A stretch of DNA of 64,000 nt from Gammaproteobacteria bacterium (GTDB lineage: Bacteria > Pseudomonadota > Gammaproteobacteria > Pseudomonadales > Pseudohongiellaceae), in contig BPDI01000001.1 in assembly GCA_019654215.1 (NCBI GenBank), positions 62,001 through 126,000 of the forward strand, read 5' to 3'. The notes below the pieces were generated by a model. It saw only the letters and a program-made list of their open reading frames with translations, was not told the origin of the DNA and searched no databases. Shown in pieces: positions 1 to 8,844 of this stretch. The position numbers were made by a program, and so were the translations under genes. Within the stretch, counting starts at the first letter, position 1. Each line of letters opens with the position of its first letter.

Positions 1-832
1 AATACGCTGAGTTGGCGCAATGAAGTAACACCTCTGCCCATGGAGAATCAGCCGCGAGCTGTTTTCGAGAGATTGTTCGGTGATTCTGACGATACTTCCA
101 AAGCCGCTCGAGAATCACGTCTGATTGAGGAGCGCAGCATTCTCGACTCACTGTCACGGAAGTGGATAAATTACAGAAGACGCTCCCAATTCATGATCGA
201 CAGAAAATTGATCAGTACCTAGAAGCAATTCGCGATGCTGAGCGACGCATCGCTATCGCTGAAAAGCAAAACGTCGAATTACCGCAGATGGAAAGACCTG
301 CAGGGGGAATTCCTGACACCTTTGCCGAACATGCTCGCTTAATGTTCGATTACAACTAATGGCATTTCAGACCGATATTACGCGTGTTATTACGTTTATG
401 ATGTCTAGGGAAGTGTCACCTCGTAGTTACCCAGAATTAGGAATTCCTGACCCGCATCATGGTTTGTCACATCACCAGGACAATCCGGTGCAAATGGAAA
501 AATTGGCACGCCTTAACAGGCACCATATTGAGCAGTTTGCCTACTTCATGGATAGATTAGCTGCAACACCAGATGGTGAAGCGACACTATTGGATAACAT
601 AGTCATGCTTTATGGATGCGGAATTAGTGATGGTAATAAGCACTTGCATACTGACTTGCCGTGCTTCGTTGCTGGTGGTGGATCCGGTACTCATAAAGGA
701 GGTCGCCACATTAAGTTTGAGGATGACTTGGAAATCAGTAATCTGCAGTTAACTATGCTGCAAAATTTTGGTGTGGAGCTCGAAACCCTTGGAGATAGCT
801 CAGGAACTATTTCGGGGTTGTTTAATTCCTAA
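1..832 (+). CDS. DUF1552 family protein, C-terminal part, two frameshifts
   Basis: The reading frame is open to the left window edge, so the start is missing. The protein is read in three pieces: frame 1 to about 158, then the frame of 162-359, then 359-832. Adding one G near 158 and one T near 350 (both in homopolymers) gives a continuous product. Landmarks are a PMENQPRAVFERLFG-type segment, a D..K...YL..IRDAERRI helix, and a C-terminal half with LDNIVMLYGCGISDGN and HKGGRHI. These resemble DUF1552, a family of unknown function that often sits beside DUF1592/DUF1588 cytochrome-like proteins. Its usual partner would lie left of this window. Family assignment is from remembered motifs; function unknown. 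Confidence 0.7.
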
Positions 833-851
833 CAATATAAATTTTTAACTC

Positions 852-892
852 GCAAAAGCTCGTATCAGTTTAGTGATGCGAGCTTTTAGTTT
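852..892 (+). terminator. Rho-independent terminator after the DUF1552 gene
   Basis: AAAAGCTCG at 854-862 pairs with CGAGCTTTT at 879-887. The inner bases ATCA/TGAT extend the stem around a short loop, and a T-rich stretch follows (884-894). It lies 20 bases after the DUF1552 stop. The next start codon (895) sits immediately after the T tract. Confidence 0.8.
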
Positions 893-894
893 TT

Positions 895-1893
895 ATGGAA
901 CTTGAAGAATTAGAAAAAAGATTAATTCCATTTAGTCGTTTTCATTATCGTGACGAGACTGCAGAAGTTGTTGATGTGTTTCGCATGCCGGGACATGCTG
1001 GTTTTTCCTATGGCTTTTCAGTCAGACAGGTAGATAATTTTGATAAATGGTATATACGCTTGCCTCCACCTAATGTGAAGTTGCAAGGGACCGCTGATGT
1101 ATTAAGACAAGTTGCTGCGTTGAGGTATTGCCAGAATCTGTTCCACATTGTGTAGTCAGTGGTCCGGGGGATGATGACCAATGGTTTGGGCGGCCTTATT
1201 TTGTAGTCCCCCAGCTGGAAGGTGATATTGTTAGAGTTAAAAGCGAGAGAATTAAAAACTTGTCGGCTGATACCCGCTTTGATATGGCAAGGCAGGCCAT
1301 TGGTGCGCTAGTGGAGATTCATAGAGTTGACTGGCGGCGAGCGCCTTATTTGGGAGCACCGGTTTCTTTGCAGTTTGATGTAGAGCGTTGGGATCGTTTT
1401 GTTAAGAAAGCAGCTAACCAATCTAAGCTTCAACTAGTCCCCGAAGTTAAACGATTGTTGTTGGACAAAATTTCCTAGGCAATCCTACGTAGGAATCTTC
1501 CATGGTGACTTCCAATGGTCAAATTTATTCTATTCAGATAGGAACGAATTACTTGCCGTTATTGATTGGGAATTGGTTGGTGTGGGAGCGACTTTGAATG
1601 ACATCGGCTGGCTTGCTACGTTCAACGATCCAGATGCCTGGATGGATACCAATCATGCCAATCATGTAATGCCTCATGCAAAGGAACTAATCGAGATTTA
1701 TGAAGAAGCCTGGGGAGCTAGGCCCTTTCCCCAGATAGATTGGTTCAGGGCATTAGCGGGTTATAAATTTGCCATTATCACGGGGTTTAATTTAATGCTA
1801 CATCGCCGCGGTAAGCGCGATGACCCGGTATGGGAGACAACCAAGGATTCAATGGAATCTTTATTGCTAAGAGCAAAGGCTTTACTTAACTAA
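895..1893 (+). CDS. Aminoglycoside phosphotransferase (APH)-family kinase, two frameshifts
   Basis: Three pieces join into one protein of about 333 residues: 895 to about 1124, then the frame of 1128-1478, then the frame ending at 1893. A missing G at 1124-1125 and an extra T near 1471-1474 explain the breaks. The kinase signature is clear in the third piece: FHGDFQWSNL (Brenner-type catalytic loop, HGD) near 1498-1530, then AVIDWELVGVGATLNDIGWL (Mg-binding IDWE) near 1555-1615. The family phosphorylates aminoglycosides or, in chromosomal marine homologues, small metabolites; the substrate cannot be told here. No ribosome-binding site is visible because the ATG abuts the upstream terminator. 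Confidence 0.75.
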
Positions 1894-1980
1894 AACAAAG
1901 GAAAGTTCCAAGCTTATGCTAAACTCTCGGCTCTTCATAGATCGAGTCGTGTCGCTTATATACTCTAATCCGGGGATAGA

Positions 1981-2562
1981 TTGAAGAAAGAATTAATTTC
2001 ACGCCGCACTTTCTTTAACTTGCTAAAGGATTCAGCGGGAAAATCAGCAATCTTACTCTCCATGCCAGTTATTCTCGCTGCCTGTCGTGAAGCCCAGCGA
2101 GCTTCTTTAGTTGGGGAAGATTTCCTGATTCTTTCCGAAGAAGAAGCGAAAGAGTTTGATGCAATTGCTGCCCGTATAATTCCTACAACAGCAACTCCAG
2201 GAGCGAGACAGGCTGGCGTTATTTACTTCATCGACCAGGTGCTGGGCGATCGTCGGGAAGAACAACTCGCTTTATTAAGAGAAGGCTTAGGGGAATTGCA
2301 AGCAGAAACGTCAGTTCGCTTCGATGCAGCTTATTTCTATTTATTAGAAGAAGCACAACAGGATGAAATTCTAGCAAGCATTGATACCACTTCTTTTTTT
2401 AGTACGATTCGGTACCTGAGTGTCGCAGGAATGTTTGCTCTGCCTGAATATGGCGGTAATCGCGATTTTGTCGGCTATCAAGTCATTGGTTATGAGAATC
2501 AAGGTGCCTGGACAGCCCCTTACGGATTTTATGATGCTGATTTTGTAGAGAGGGGAGAGTAA
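1981..2562 (+). CDS. Gluconate 2-dehydrogenase subunit 3 family protein (Tat-type, small subunit)
   Basis: The 193-residue product begins at TTG, because no ATG precedes the conserved N-terminus; a GGGGA stretch lies about 5 bases upstream. Residues 8-12 (SRRTF) form a twin-arginine motif, followed by a hydrophobic stretch ending in LAAC, which could also be a lipobox. The core L..EEAKEFDAIAARIIPTT and the C-terminal MFALPEYGGNRDFVGYQVIGY are typical of subunit 3. In known FAD dehydrogenases this gamma subunit carries the catalytic subunit through the Tat pathway as a hitch-hiker. It ends 2 bases before the GMC oxidoreductase, so the two are co-translated partners. Confidence 0.85.
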   Translation: MKKELISRRTFFNLLKDSAGKSAILLSMPVILAACREAQRASLVGEDFLILSEEEAKEFDAIAARIIPTTATPGARQAGVIYFIDQVLGDRREEQLALLREGLGELQAETSVRFDAAYFYLLEEAQQDEILASIDTTSFFSTIRYLSVAGMFALPEYGGNRDFVGYQVIGYENQGAWTAPYGFYDADFVERGE

Positions 2563-2564
2563 TA

Positions 2565-4235
2565 ATGGCTCGGGCTCCTTCCGCAAATTTTAACACTCGT
2601 GAAGAAGTCGATTTTGTAGTAGTTGGTTCCGGTGCTGCTGGAGGCATCATGGCTAAGGAATTGGCTACCTTCGGCTATTCTGTCGTAGTACTGGAGCAGG
2701 GACCGCATTTGCAGGCGCCTGACTTTAAACACGACGAGTGGGGCTATGAGCACAACAATGATTTAGTTTGGAGTACCAGACATGGTAATCGGCAAACTTT
2801 CCGGCGCAATGAAAATGAAGAAGCAGTGCTTGAAGAACGTGTTTTAGGTTATGCACACAATGTTGGTGGTAGCAGTGTGCATTACTCAGGAAATTTCTGG
2901 CGCTTTCGACCAATCGATTTTATAGAAGCCAGCATGCGTGGAACCATTGCCGGAACCAACTTTGCTGACTGGCCCATTACCTATGAAGATCTAGAGCCTT
3001 ACTATTCTAAAGTAGATTGGGAAATTGGCGTATCTGGTTTGCAAGGTCCCTGGGATCCTCCTCGGTCTCGGGATTACCCGTGTCCACCAATGCCAATTAA
3101 AGGCTCCGATGTTTTATTGGAGCGTGCCGCAAAACAATTAGGACTCACTCCGTATCCGGCGCCAGTGGCGATATTGTCACAACCCCATAATGGCCGCCCC
3201 GGTTGTATACATTGCGGATTCTGTAATGGCTATGGCTGTGAAGTGAATGCGAAATCGTCATCTATGGTAACCATGATTCCTTTAGCACTGGCCACCGGCA
3301 ATTGTGAGCTGCGTATCATGAGCACCGTTTCCCAATTGAATACCAACGACGCTGGCCGCGTGACGGAAGTGGTTTACTTCGATGAATCTGGAATAGAACA
3401 GGCGCAGCGTACGAAAGCCGCGGTGCTATGTGCTAACGGAGCAGAAACACCTCGGACCTTGTTGATGTCAGCAAATAGTATGTTCCCAGATGGTTTAGCA
3501 AACTCCAGTGGCTTTGTTGGGCAGAATCTTATGTTTAATGGATACTCCTCAGTCGTTGGCTTATTCGATGAGCCAGTAAATGGTTGGAAAAGTGTTCCAA
3601 CCACACGAGTCGTGCATGACTTTTATGAGTTTGATGAAAGTCTGGGATTCTATGGTGGTGGCGGAATCGATGGCCGCCATCCATCCCAAGGTACCCCAAT
3701 GGAATTTGCTTTGGACGCACCTAACTTATTTGGTACTCCGAGTTGGGGAGCAGAATTTAAAGATAATCTTGCTTATCAATTCTCTCATTGTGCTGCATTT
3801 GATGGCCATTCGACTTCGCTTCCTTTGGCAACAAATAATGTAACGCTTGATCCTAATTACCAAGACGATTTTGGTAGGCCGGCTATTCGTTGTACTTATA
3901 TGGATCATCCAGACGATCTGGCAACAATGGAATGGTTTATGGATAAATCAATAGAGTTAATGGAAGCTGTAGGCGCAACTAATATAAGCGCTTCCTACCC
4001 TGCTGAAGGCCAGAATGGTAATGTGCATCTACTAGGAACTTGCCGAATGGGTAATGACCCAGTAACGTCAGTTATAAACTCAGACCATCGAGCACATGAT
4101 GTTCCTAATCTGTTTATGTGCGATGGAAGTTCATTAGTAACAGGTGGTCGTGGACAACCGACCATGACTATTATGGCGCTTGCGTTTCGTGCCGCTGATC
4201 GTATTAATCAACTTGCCAAGAACAATTCAATCTAA
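2565..4235 (+). CDS. GMC-family FAD oxidoreductase (gluconate/glucose dehydrogenase-like large subunit)
   Basis: Full-length, 556 residues, with a GGGGAG ribosome site just upstream. The ADP-binding motif GSGAAG is at residues 21-26. HLLGTCRMG near residue 486 and the C-terminal GGRGQPTMTIMALAFRAADRI match the GMC substrate/FAD domain. Four clustered cysteines (214, 217, 220, 225) resemble the site that carries a 3Fe-4S cluster in bacterial FAD glucose dehydrogenase alpha subunits. It lacks its own signal peptide, consistent with co-export by the upstream subunit 3. No cytochrome c subunit lies nearby, so the electron acceptor is unknown. The substrate (sugar or alcohol) is not determinable. 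Confidence 0.88.
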   Translation: MARAPSANFNTREEVDFVVVGSGAAGGIMAKELATFGYSVVVLEQGPHLQAPDFKHDEWGYEHNNDLVWSTRHGNRQTFRRNENEEAVLEERVLGYAHNVGGSSVHYSGNFWRFRPIDFIEASMRGTIAGTNFADWPITYEDLEPYYSKVDWEIGVSGLQGPWDPPRSRDYPCPPMPIKGSDVLLERAAKQLGLTPYPAPVAILSQPHNGRPGCIHCGFCNGYGCEVNAKSSSMVTMIPLALATGNCELRIMSTVSQLNTNDAGRVTEVVYFDESGIEQAQRTKAAVLCANGAETPRTLLMSANSMFPDGLANSSGFVGQNLMFNGYSSVVGLFDEPVNGWKSVPTTRVVHDFYEFDESLGFYGGGGIDGRHPSQGTPMEFALDAPNLFGTPSWGAEFKDNLAYQFSHCAAFDGHSTSLPLATNNVTLDPNYQDDFGRPAIRCTYMDHPDDLATMEWFMDKSIELMEAVGATNISASYPAEGQNGNVHLLGTCRMGNDPVTSVINSDHRAHDVPNLFMCDGSSLVTGGRGQPTMTIMALAFRAADRINQLAKNNSI

Positions 4236-4302
4236 AGAATCTAGTTTGGACAAGAGATCAAAACACTTATAAAGTTAGCATTACTTTCTACAGGGACTTT
4301 GG

Positions 4303-5160
4303 ATGATGTCTAAGCCAAAAGGAAAACATATAAAGCAAATAAATAAAGCCACATTGGCGGATCAGGCTGATAAGCATGACCTCTATCAACAATCGGTTCA
4401 GGAACCGGAACACGAAACCGACATCTTCGACCAGGTCTATCGCGAGGCTTACAATCGCAAACCGTTAAAACTTCGAGAAGATTTTTGTGGAACTTTTTCA
4501 GTTTGTTGTACTTGGGTGGAATCAGATGCCAAGCGTACCGCATGGGGAGTGGATCTTTGCGGTGATACTTTGCAATGGGGCAGAGATAATAATCTCAGTA
4601 AACTCAAGGAGAAAGAAGCCAAACGCATTACTCTTCTGGAGCAAGATGTAAGAGAACTCAATACTGCTCAGGCCGATGTTTTAGCAGCGCAGAATTTTTC
4701 TTTCTGGATATTCAAAACAAGAGAAGAAATCTTGGAATACTTTAAGGCTGCCTATGCCAATCTAGCCTCCGATGGAGTCATCGTTATGGATATGATGGGC
4801 GGCAGAGATTGTTATGATAGCGACATTGTTGATAAGCGCACTATTGTCAAAGGAAAGAAAGGCTTCAAATATCACTGGGTGCAAGCTTACTTCAATCCAG
4901 TGAATTCACACTGTACTTTCTATATACACTTCAAGTTTGCTGATGGCAGTAAGATGAAAAAAGCTTTTCAGTATGACTGGCGGTTTTGGACTATTCCCGA
5001 AGTCAGAGAATTGCTATTAGAAGCTGGTTTCAAAGACACCGCGGTTTACTGGGAAGAAGATGACGATGACGAAGATGAAGATGAAGATGCAGTTTGGATT
5101 AAAGTTGACGAAGCGCCGAATGATTACAGCTGGCTGTGCTATGTAGTTGGGATTAAATAG
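4303..5160 (+). CDS. Class I SAM-dependent methyltransferase with acidic insert
   Basis: 285 residues; the ATG at 4303 follows AGGGA. LREDFCGTFSVCCTWV at about residues 57-72 replaces the usual glycine-rich SAM loop, and WGVDLCGDTLQWG follows as the second beta strand with its acidic residue. The lysine-rich start (KPKGKHIKQINK) and a run of ten Asp/Glu residues near 252-265 (positions 5056-5087) are unusual. The C-terminal half ends in W..PEVRELLLEAGFK, a usual methyltransferase cap. The target molecule is unknown. The gene stands alone, 67 bases after the dehydrogenase pair. Confidence 0.75.
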   Translation: MMSKPKGKHIKQINKATLADQADKHDLYQQSVQEPEHETDIFDQVYREAYNRKPLKLREDFCGTFSVCCTWVESDAKRTAWGVDLCGDTLQWGRDNNLSKLKEKEAKRITLLEQDVRELNTAQADVLAAQNFSFWIFKTREEILEYFKAAYANLASDGVIVMDMMGGRDCYDSDIVDKRTIVKGKKGFKYHWVQAYFNPVNSHCTFYIHFKFADGSKMKKAFQYDWRFWTIPEVRELLLEAGFKDTAVYWEEDDDDEDEDEDAVWIKVDEAPNDYSWLCYVVGIK

Positions 5161-5270
5161 TTATCTAACAAATTTTATTGTGTAAGGTACTACCTGGCCT
5201 CTGCTTTCGCTATTGGCCTGAAACCGAGTACGCCTCAGATCTTCCGGTCGCAGTGACTTGCTGATTCTAC

Positions 5271-5750
5271 TTAGTGTTGTTGTGCAGCATTCTTTACACT
5301 AATGAATATCGAATGGCTTCCATCTTTGTTGATAAGCAGAATGTCGTAAGGAGTGAAACGATTGCCCATTTCCATTCCGGGTCCACCAATAGGCATTCCA
5401 GGAACAGCTAAGCCAAGAGCGCCCTCAGGTGGAGATGCTAGAAACTGAGCGATGAATTTTTCTGGAATATGCCCTTCGAAGATATAGCCAGTTTCATGCA
5501 CGGCGGTGTGACAAGAGCGCCATTCATTCTTAAGACCATATTCATCTTTTAGTTGGTTGATGTCAGAAGGATGATGGAAAGCAGTGCTGTACCCATTTTC
5601 TTCCATATGATCTATCCAACCATTGCAGCAACCACAAGTCGGTTCTTTATAAACATTAAGCACAACATCCTGCAGTGATTGAGTAAAGCTTCCACTACTA
5701 AGAAGTAAGGAAGCGCTGGTAAAAAACCCTACTAGCATTTTTCGATTCAT
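5271..5750 (-). CDS. DUF411 family secreted metal-binding protein
   Basis: 159 residues from the ATG at 5750, chosen because TTGGAAA lies just upstream and a signal peptide (MNRKMLVGFF..., cleaved near SGS-FTQ) starts there; an upstream in-frame start at 5771 is less likely. Key motifs: PTCGCCNGWIDHME with cysteines near residues 39-42, RSCHTAVHETGYIFEGHIP, and AVPGMPIGGPGME near the end. DUF411 proteins are small periplasmic proteins linked to copper and other metals; the role is not proven. The methionine-rich MPIGGPGMEMG segment would suit Cu(I) binding. Confidence 0.88.
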   Translation of the reverse strand: MNRKMLVGFFTSASLLLSSGSFTQSLQDVVLNVYKEPTCGCCNGWIDHMEENGYSTAFHHPSDINQLKDEYGLKNEWRSCHTAVHETGYIFEGHIPEKFIAQFLASPPEGALGLAVPGMPIGGPGMEMGNRFTPYDILLINKDGSHSIFISVKNAAQQH

Positions 5751-5918
5751 AACTATTTCCAATGATACCATCTGGTCGGATTCTAGTGGTTTGGACCCCC
5801 GGATTCTTGATCCGGGTCAGCTAAGACGTCATTTTTCCGCATTAAAGACACATTTTCCAGTCGAATTATCAGCAGTTCATCGATTAACGGGTCGAAAAAT
5901 ATCAAAAATCGATTGGTG

Positions 5919-6104
5919 TTACATGGCAATTGAACTCGATTCCATTAAAGATACAAGCAGGAAATCCGGAAGATCGGCAAATTGTGCGAAACTGATACCG
6001 AATTCTCTATAAAAGAAGAAACTGTAAAGCGCACTAATTGCAGTTACTAAGAAGTAACTTAAAGCAAGCACCAAAATAGGATGCTCTGCAATGAGCTTTC
6101 GCAA
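5919..6104 (-). pseudogene. Truncated small membrane protein (N-terminal remnant)
   Basis: The 61-residue frame holds one clear membrane segment (HPILVLALSYFLVTAISALYSF), then FYREFGISFAQFADLPDFLL. I associate this pattern with the N-terminus of larger uncharacterised membrane proteins. The frame stops at 5919. A shifted frame stays open to about 5782 (LPCNTNRFLIFFDPLIDELL...) but has no further membrane helix. It is most simply a decayed or truncated gene; a genuine single-span small protein is the alternative. Confidence 0.4.
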
Positions 6105-6115
6105 TTCTTTTGCTT

Positions 6116-7135
6116 CTAAGGAATTACACCACTGGTATTAAGTTGAACTCGATACAAACCTGTTCGTGCTGTCATATATAAAGTCGAGCCATCATCACCC
6201 CAAGCAACGTTAGCTGGTACCTCATTCGCTTTAATTGTCCCTAAGTGAGTGCCATCAGGATCAAATACCCAAACGCCACCAGGACCGGTCGCAAAAATAT
6301 TTCCATTCACGTCCACTTTCATACCATCAGCCGCGCCGGTCTCGGTTTGATCATTTGCGTCATAAAAAACACGTTGATTGCCAATGATTCCATGAATAAC
6401 AGTATAGGCGTACCACACCATGTTATTGCCATCAGAGTTCGCGACATACAGGGTTTCTTCATTCGGCGAGAAAACCAGGCCATTCGGGCGGGATTGGTTG
6501 CGTTCAAGTAACTGAATTTCACCATCTGGGCTCAAACGGTAAATACCGTTGTAATCTAACTCGCGGGCTGGATCTTCTTCTAATCCTGCCATGCCGTAAG
6601 GGGGATCGGTGAAGTACAGCCAACCGTTTGAATGATGCGCAACATCATTAGGACTGTTGAGGCGCATGTCGCGATAGCTATCTACCAGAGTAGTGCGACT
6701 TTCATCGACTTCTAAGCGAGAAACTCGATGATAACCATGCTCCATTAAAATTAGGCGACCTTCGCTGTCAATGGTAAGGCCATTAGATCCTACCGAAGGA
6801 TGATCAGTGGCTTCTTCATAAACTGGTTGAATAAATACTTCAGTTCCAGCTTCATCGCTCCAGGTGTAAATCGTATTGGCGCGCACATCTGAAAAATAGA
6901 GTTGATTATTGCGGCTATCCCAAACAGGTCCTTCAGTGAAGACAAATCCTTCTGCCAATTTTTGAATATTCGCATCGGCAGGGATCAGGGCATCAATACG
7001 TGGATCGATCCTTTCGATAGTGCCGGCGTTGTTTACGATTTCAAATTGATTAGATCCAGTTTCACCATCGCCGCCACAGGAAGAAAGTATTACTATCACG
7101 CATATCGTGCTGAATAATTTTATTGAACTAGTCAT
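6116..7135 (-). CDS. SMP-30/gluconolactonase-family lipoprotein
   Basis: 339 residues with AGGAGATGCT before the ATG. The signal peptide ends in the lipobox LSSC (residues 17-20), so it is probably an outer- or inner-membrane lipoprotein. The six-bladed propeller carries the family's metal-site motifs: TEGPVWDSRNNQLYFSDV near 68-85, SNGLTIDSEGRLILMEHG near 117-134, SPNDVAHHSNGWLYFTDPPYG near 162-182, and AADGMKVDVNGNIFATGPGG near 275. The family hydrolyses sugar lactones, fitting a product of the nearby sugar or alcohol dehydrogenases. It follows the MBL gene at 7147-8187 with an 11-base gap, so the two are probably one operon. Confidence 0.9.
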   Translation of the reverse strand: MTSSIKLFSTICVIVILSSCGGDGETGSNQFEIVNNAGTIERIDPRIDALIPADANIQKLAEGFVFTEGPVWDSRNNQLYFSDVRANTIYTWSDEAGTEVFIQPVYEEATDHPSVGSNGLTIDSEGRLILMEHGYHRVSRLEVDESRTTLVDSYRDMRLNSPNDVAHHSNGWLYFTDPPYGMAGLEEDPARELDYNGIYRLSPDGEIQLLERNQSRPNGLVFSPNEETLYVANSDGNNMVWYAYTVIHGIIGNQRVFYDANDQTETGAADGMKVDVNGNIFATGPGGVWVFDPDGTHLGTIKANEVPANVAWGDDGSTLYMTARTGLYRVQLNTSGVIP

Positions 7136-7146
7136 AGCATCTCCTA

Positions 7147-8187
7147 TTATTGAATTCTGCCTTCCCAGATATCATACATGCGTTCTACTGCTTCAAGATT
7201 CGCACCAATCTGATTCACGTTTAAGGTTTCGCTGTGTTGGCGCAAGTCCGCTCGTGCCGCAGCTTCTTCGGCAGAGTAACCTTCGCTTCTGAGCCGGCGA
7301 ATTTCTCGGGTTAAATCGGCGTAGTAGTCAGCCACATGGGAGATTCGCTCGACCTCTGAAAATCCTGGACCGTGACCCGGCAAAATCAGTTCTATATCAA
7401 GGCTCAAAAGGCCACGTAGCGTATCGGCCCATTCGGCCACATAGCCGTCACCCATGTATGAGATGCCTCCTAACATCATGTCGCCGGTAAACACGATTTT
7501 TTCTTCAGGCAGGTAGATAGCAAGATCTCCACCGGTGTGAGCACGTCCAAAGAAGAGCAATTGAATTTCCCGGCCGCCACGATAGAGCGTCATCTTATCT
7601 CTTAAAGTTTGCGTGGGTGGTGTAAATACAATTTCTTCCTGTGCTTCGATATGACGTTGCCAGTAGGCTAATTGTTGTTGTAACTCTTGGCGTTCTTCTA
7701 CGCTAGCTGCGTTACTTAATTCAGTCTCCAGGCGATTAACAGTGTTATCAAAACGGCGCAATGAAGATTGGTAGGTGTGCTCGTTTTCCGGATCGGAAGT
7801 AAGTTTTTCATAGGTTACTTCGTGACCGATAATTTCAATATCTCCAAATGCGGGAGTGCCGTTGGAATGGTCATAGTGAAAATGAGAATTAATTAGAGTG
7901 GTTACAGGTTTTGAAGTAACTATTCTTATCGAATCCAAAAGAGCGCGGCCGGCGGCCGGTGTAATGTGGGAATCTACAATAACCACATCGTCATCACGCT
8001 CGATGATCAATGCATTGCTCATAGTGTAGATATCGCCGGTGCCAATAGCGAAATAAACCCCTTCTGCAACTTCTTCTAGGCGATGAGTGTCGGTATTAAT
8101 GATTTCCTGTGTAAAAGCTAGAGAAGGAATAATAGCCAGCAACGTACCAAGCAACTTATTGGTGATTTTGGACTTGATAAGCTTCAT
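7147..8187 (-). CDS. MBL-fold metallohydrolase with coiled-coil insert, secreted
   Basis: 346 residues from the ATG at 8187, chosen over a longer frame because AAGGAG lies 7 bases upstream and a signal peptide follows (cleaved near AFT-QE). The zinc motif HFHYDH is at residues 92-97; RAHTGGDLAIYL, FTGDMMLGG and LPGHGPG supply the other ligands. Between the motif and the second half is a roughly 60-residue charged insert (LETELSNAASVEERQELQQQ...) predicted to be helical. The C-terminal tail is also rich in helix-forming residues. The substrate is unknown. Confidence 0.9.
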   Translation of the reverse strand: MKLIKSKITNKLLGTLLAIIPSLAFTQEIINTDTHRLEEVAEGVYFAIGTGDIYTMSNALIIERDDDVVIVDSHITPAAGRALLDSIRIVTSKPVTTLINSHFHYDHSNGTPAFGDIEIIGHEVTYEKLTSDPENEHTYQSSLRRFDNTVNRLETELSNAASVEERQELQQQLAYWQRHIEAQEEIVFTPPTQTLRDKMTLYRGGREIQLLFFGRAHTGGDLAIYLPEEKIVFTGDMMLGGISYMGDGYVAEWADTLRGLLSLDIELILPGHGPGFSEVERISHVADYYADLTREIRRLRSEGYSAEEAAARADLRQHSETLNVNQIGANLEAVERMYDIWEGRIQ

Positions 8188-8356
8188 GGAATGTCTCCTT
8201 GGATTTGTTATTGGTGCCGAAGCGCAGTCTTGCCAGACCAGTAAATATAACCCCTCCCGGGTCATTACGCACCTTTAGGCAGCTGGAATCGGTGGAAAAA
8301 GGCGACCTACTCAGGCAAACTATAACCCAAATAATAAGAAGCGAGAGAGATGGTAT

Positions 8357-8807
8357 ATGAATCGATATCTTACTTTCCTCGGGCTAATCGGCGCTGCAAT
8401 TTCATTGCAATCGCCTGTGCAAAGCCATCATGCATTTTCTTCTGAATTCGATATCAATAAACCGATTCGCTTGCAGGGCGTCATTACTCGCATGGAATGG
8501 GTAAATCCCCATAGTTGGTTGCATATGACTGCTACGCTCGAGGACGGTTCAACTGAAGACTGGATGCTAGAAGGCGGCACGCCAAACACACTGTTGCGTC
8601 AGGGGATTAACGCATCAAATTTTGTTGCCTGGAACTGAGATACGAGTACGTGGTTATCAGAGCAAGGATCCGGATTGTATTCCAAAGTGTCGCGGTAGTG
8701 GTCGAGATATAACATTCACCGATGGCCGTAATATTTTCATGGGTTCTTCGGGTATTGGAGCACCTCCTGGTGGCTTTCCTGAAGACGAAGAAGAGCAAGA
8801 TCAGTAA
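8357..8807 (+). CDS. DUF6152-like small secreted protein, one frameshift
   Basis: Two pieces: 8357 to about 8620, and the frame of 8622-8807. Removing one T from the run at 8620-8623 joins them (...NASNLLPGTEIRVRGYQSKDPDC). The product of about 149 residues has a signal peptide (cleaved near VQS-HH), then HHAFSSEFD, the typical HHS..FD start of this family, and RMEWVNPHSW. The tail contains CIPKCRGSGRDITFTDGRNIFMGSS and a disordered acidic end. Function unknown; it precedes two related secreted proteins on the same strand. Confidence 0.75.
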
Positions 8808-8844
8808 TTTAATAAAATAATAAAAGCTTCACGCATTGCGAAGC

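Noticed and set aside
5798-5816. CCCGGAT/ATCCGGG hairpin as a terminator
   Set aside because: No T run on either strand; it lies within a decayed frame and could be chance.
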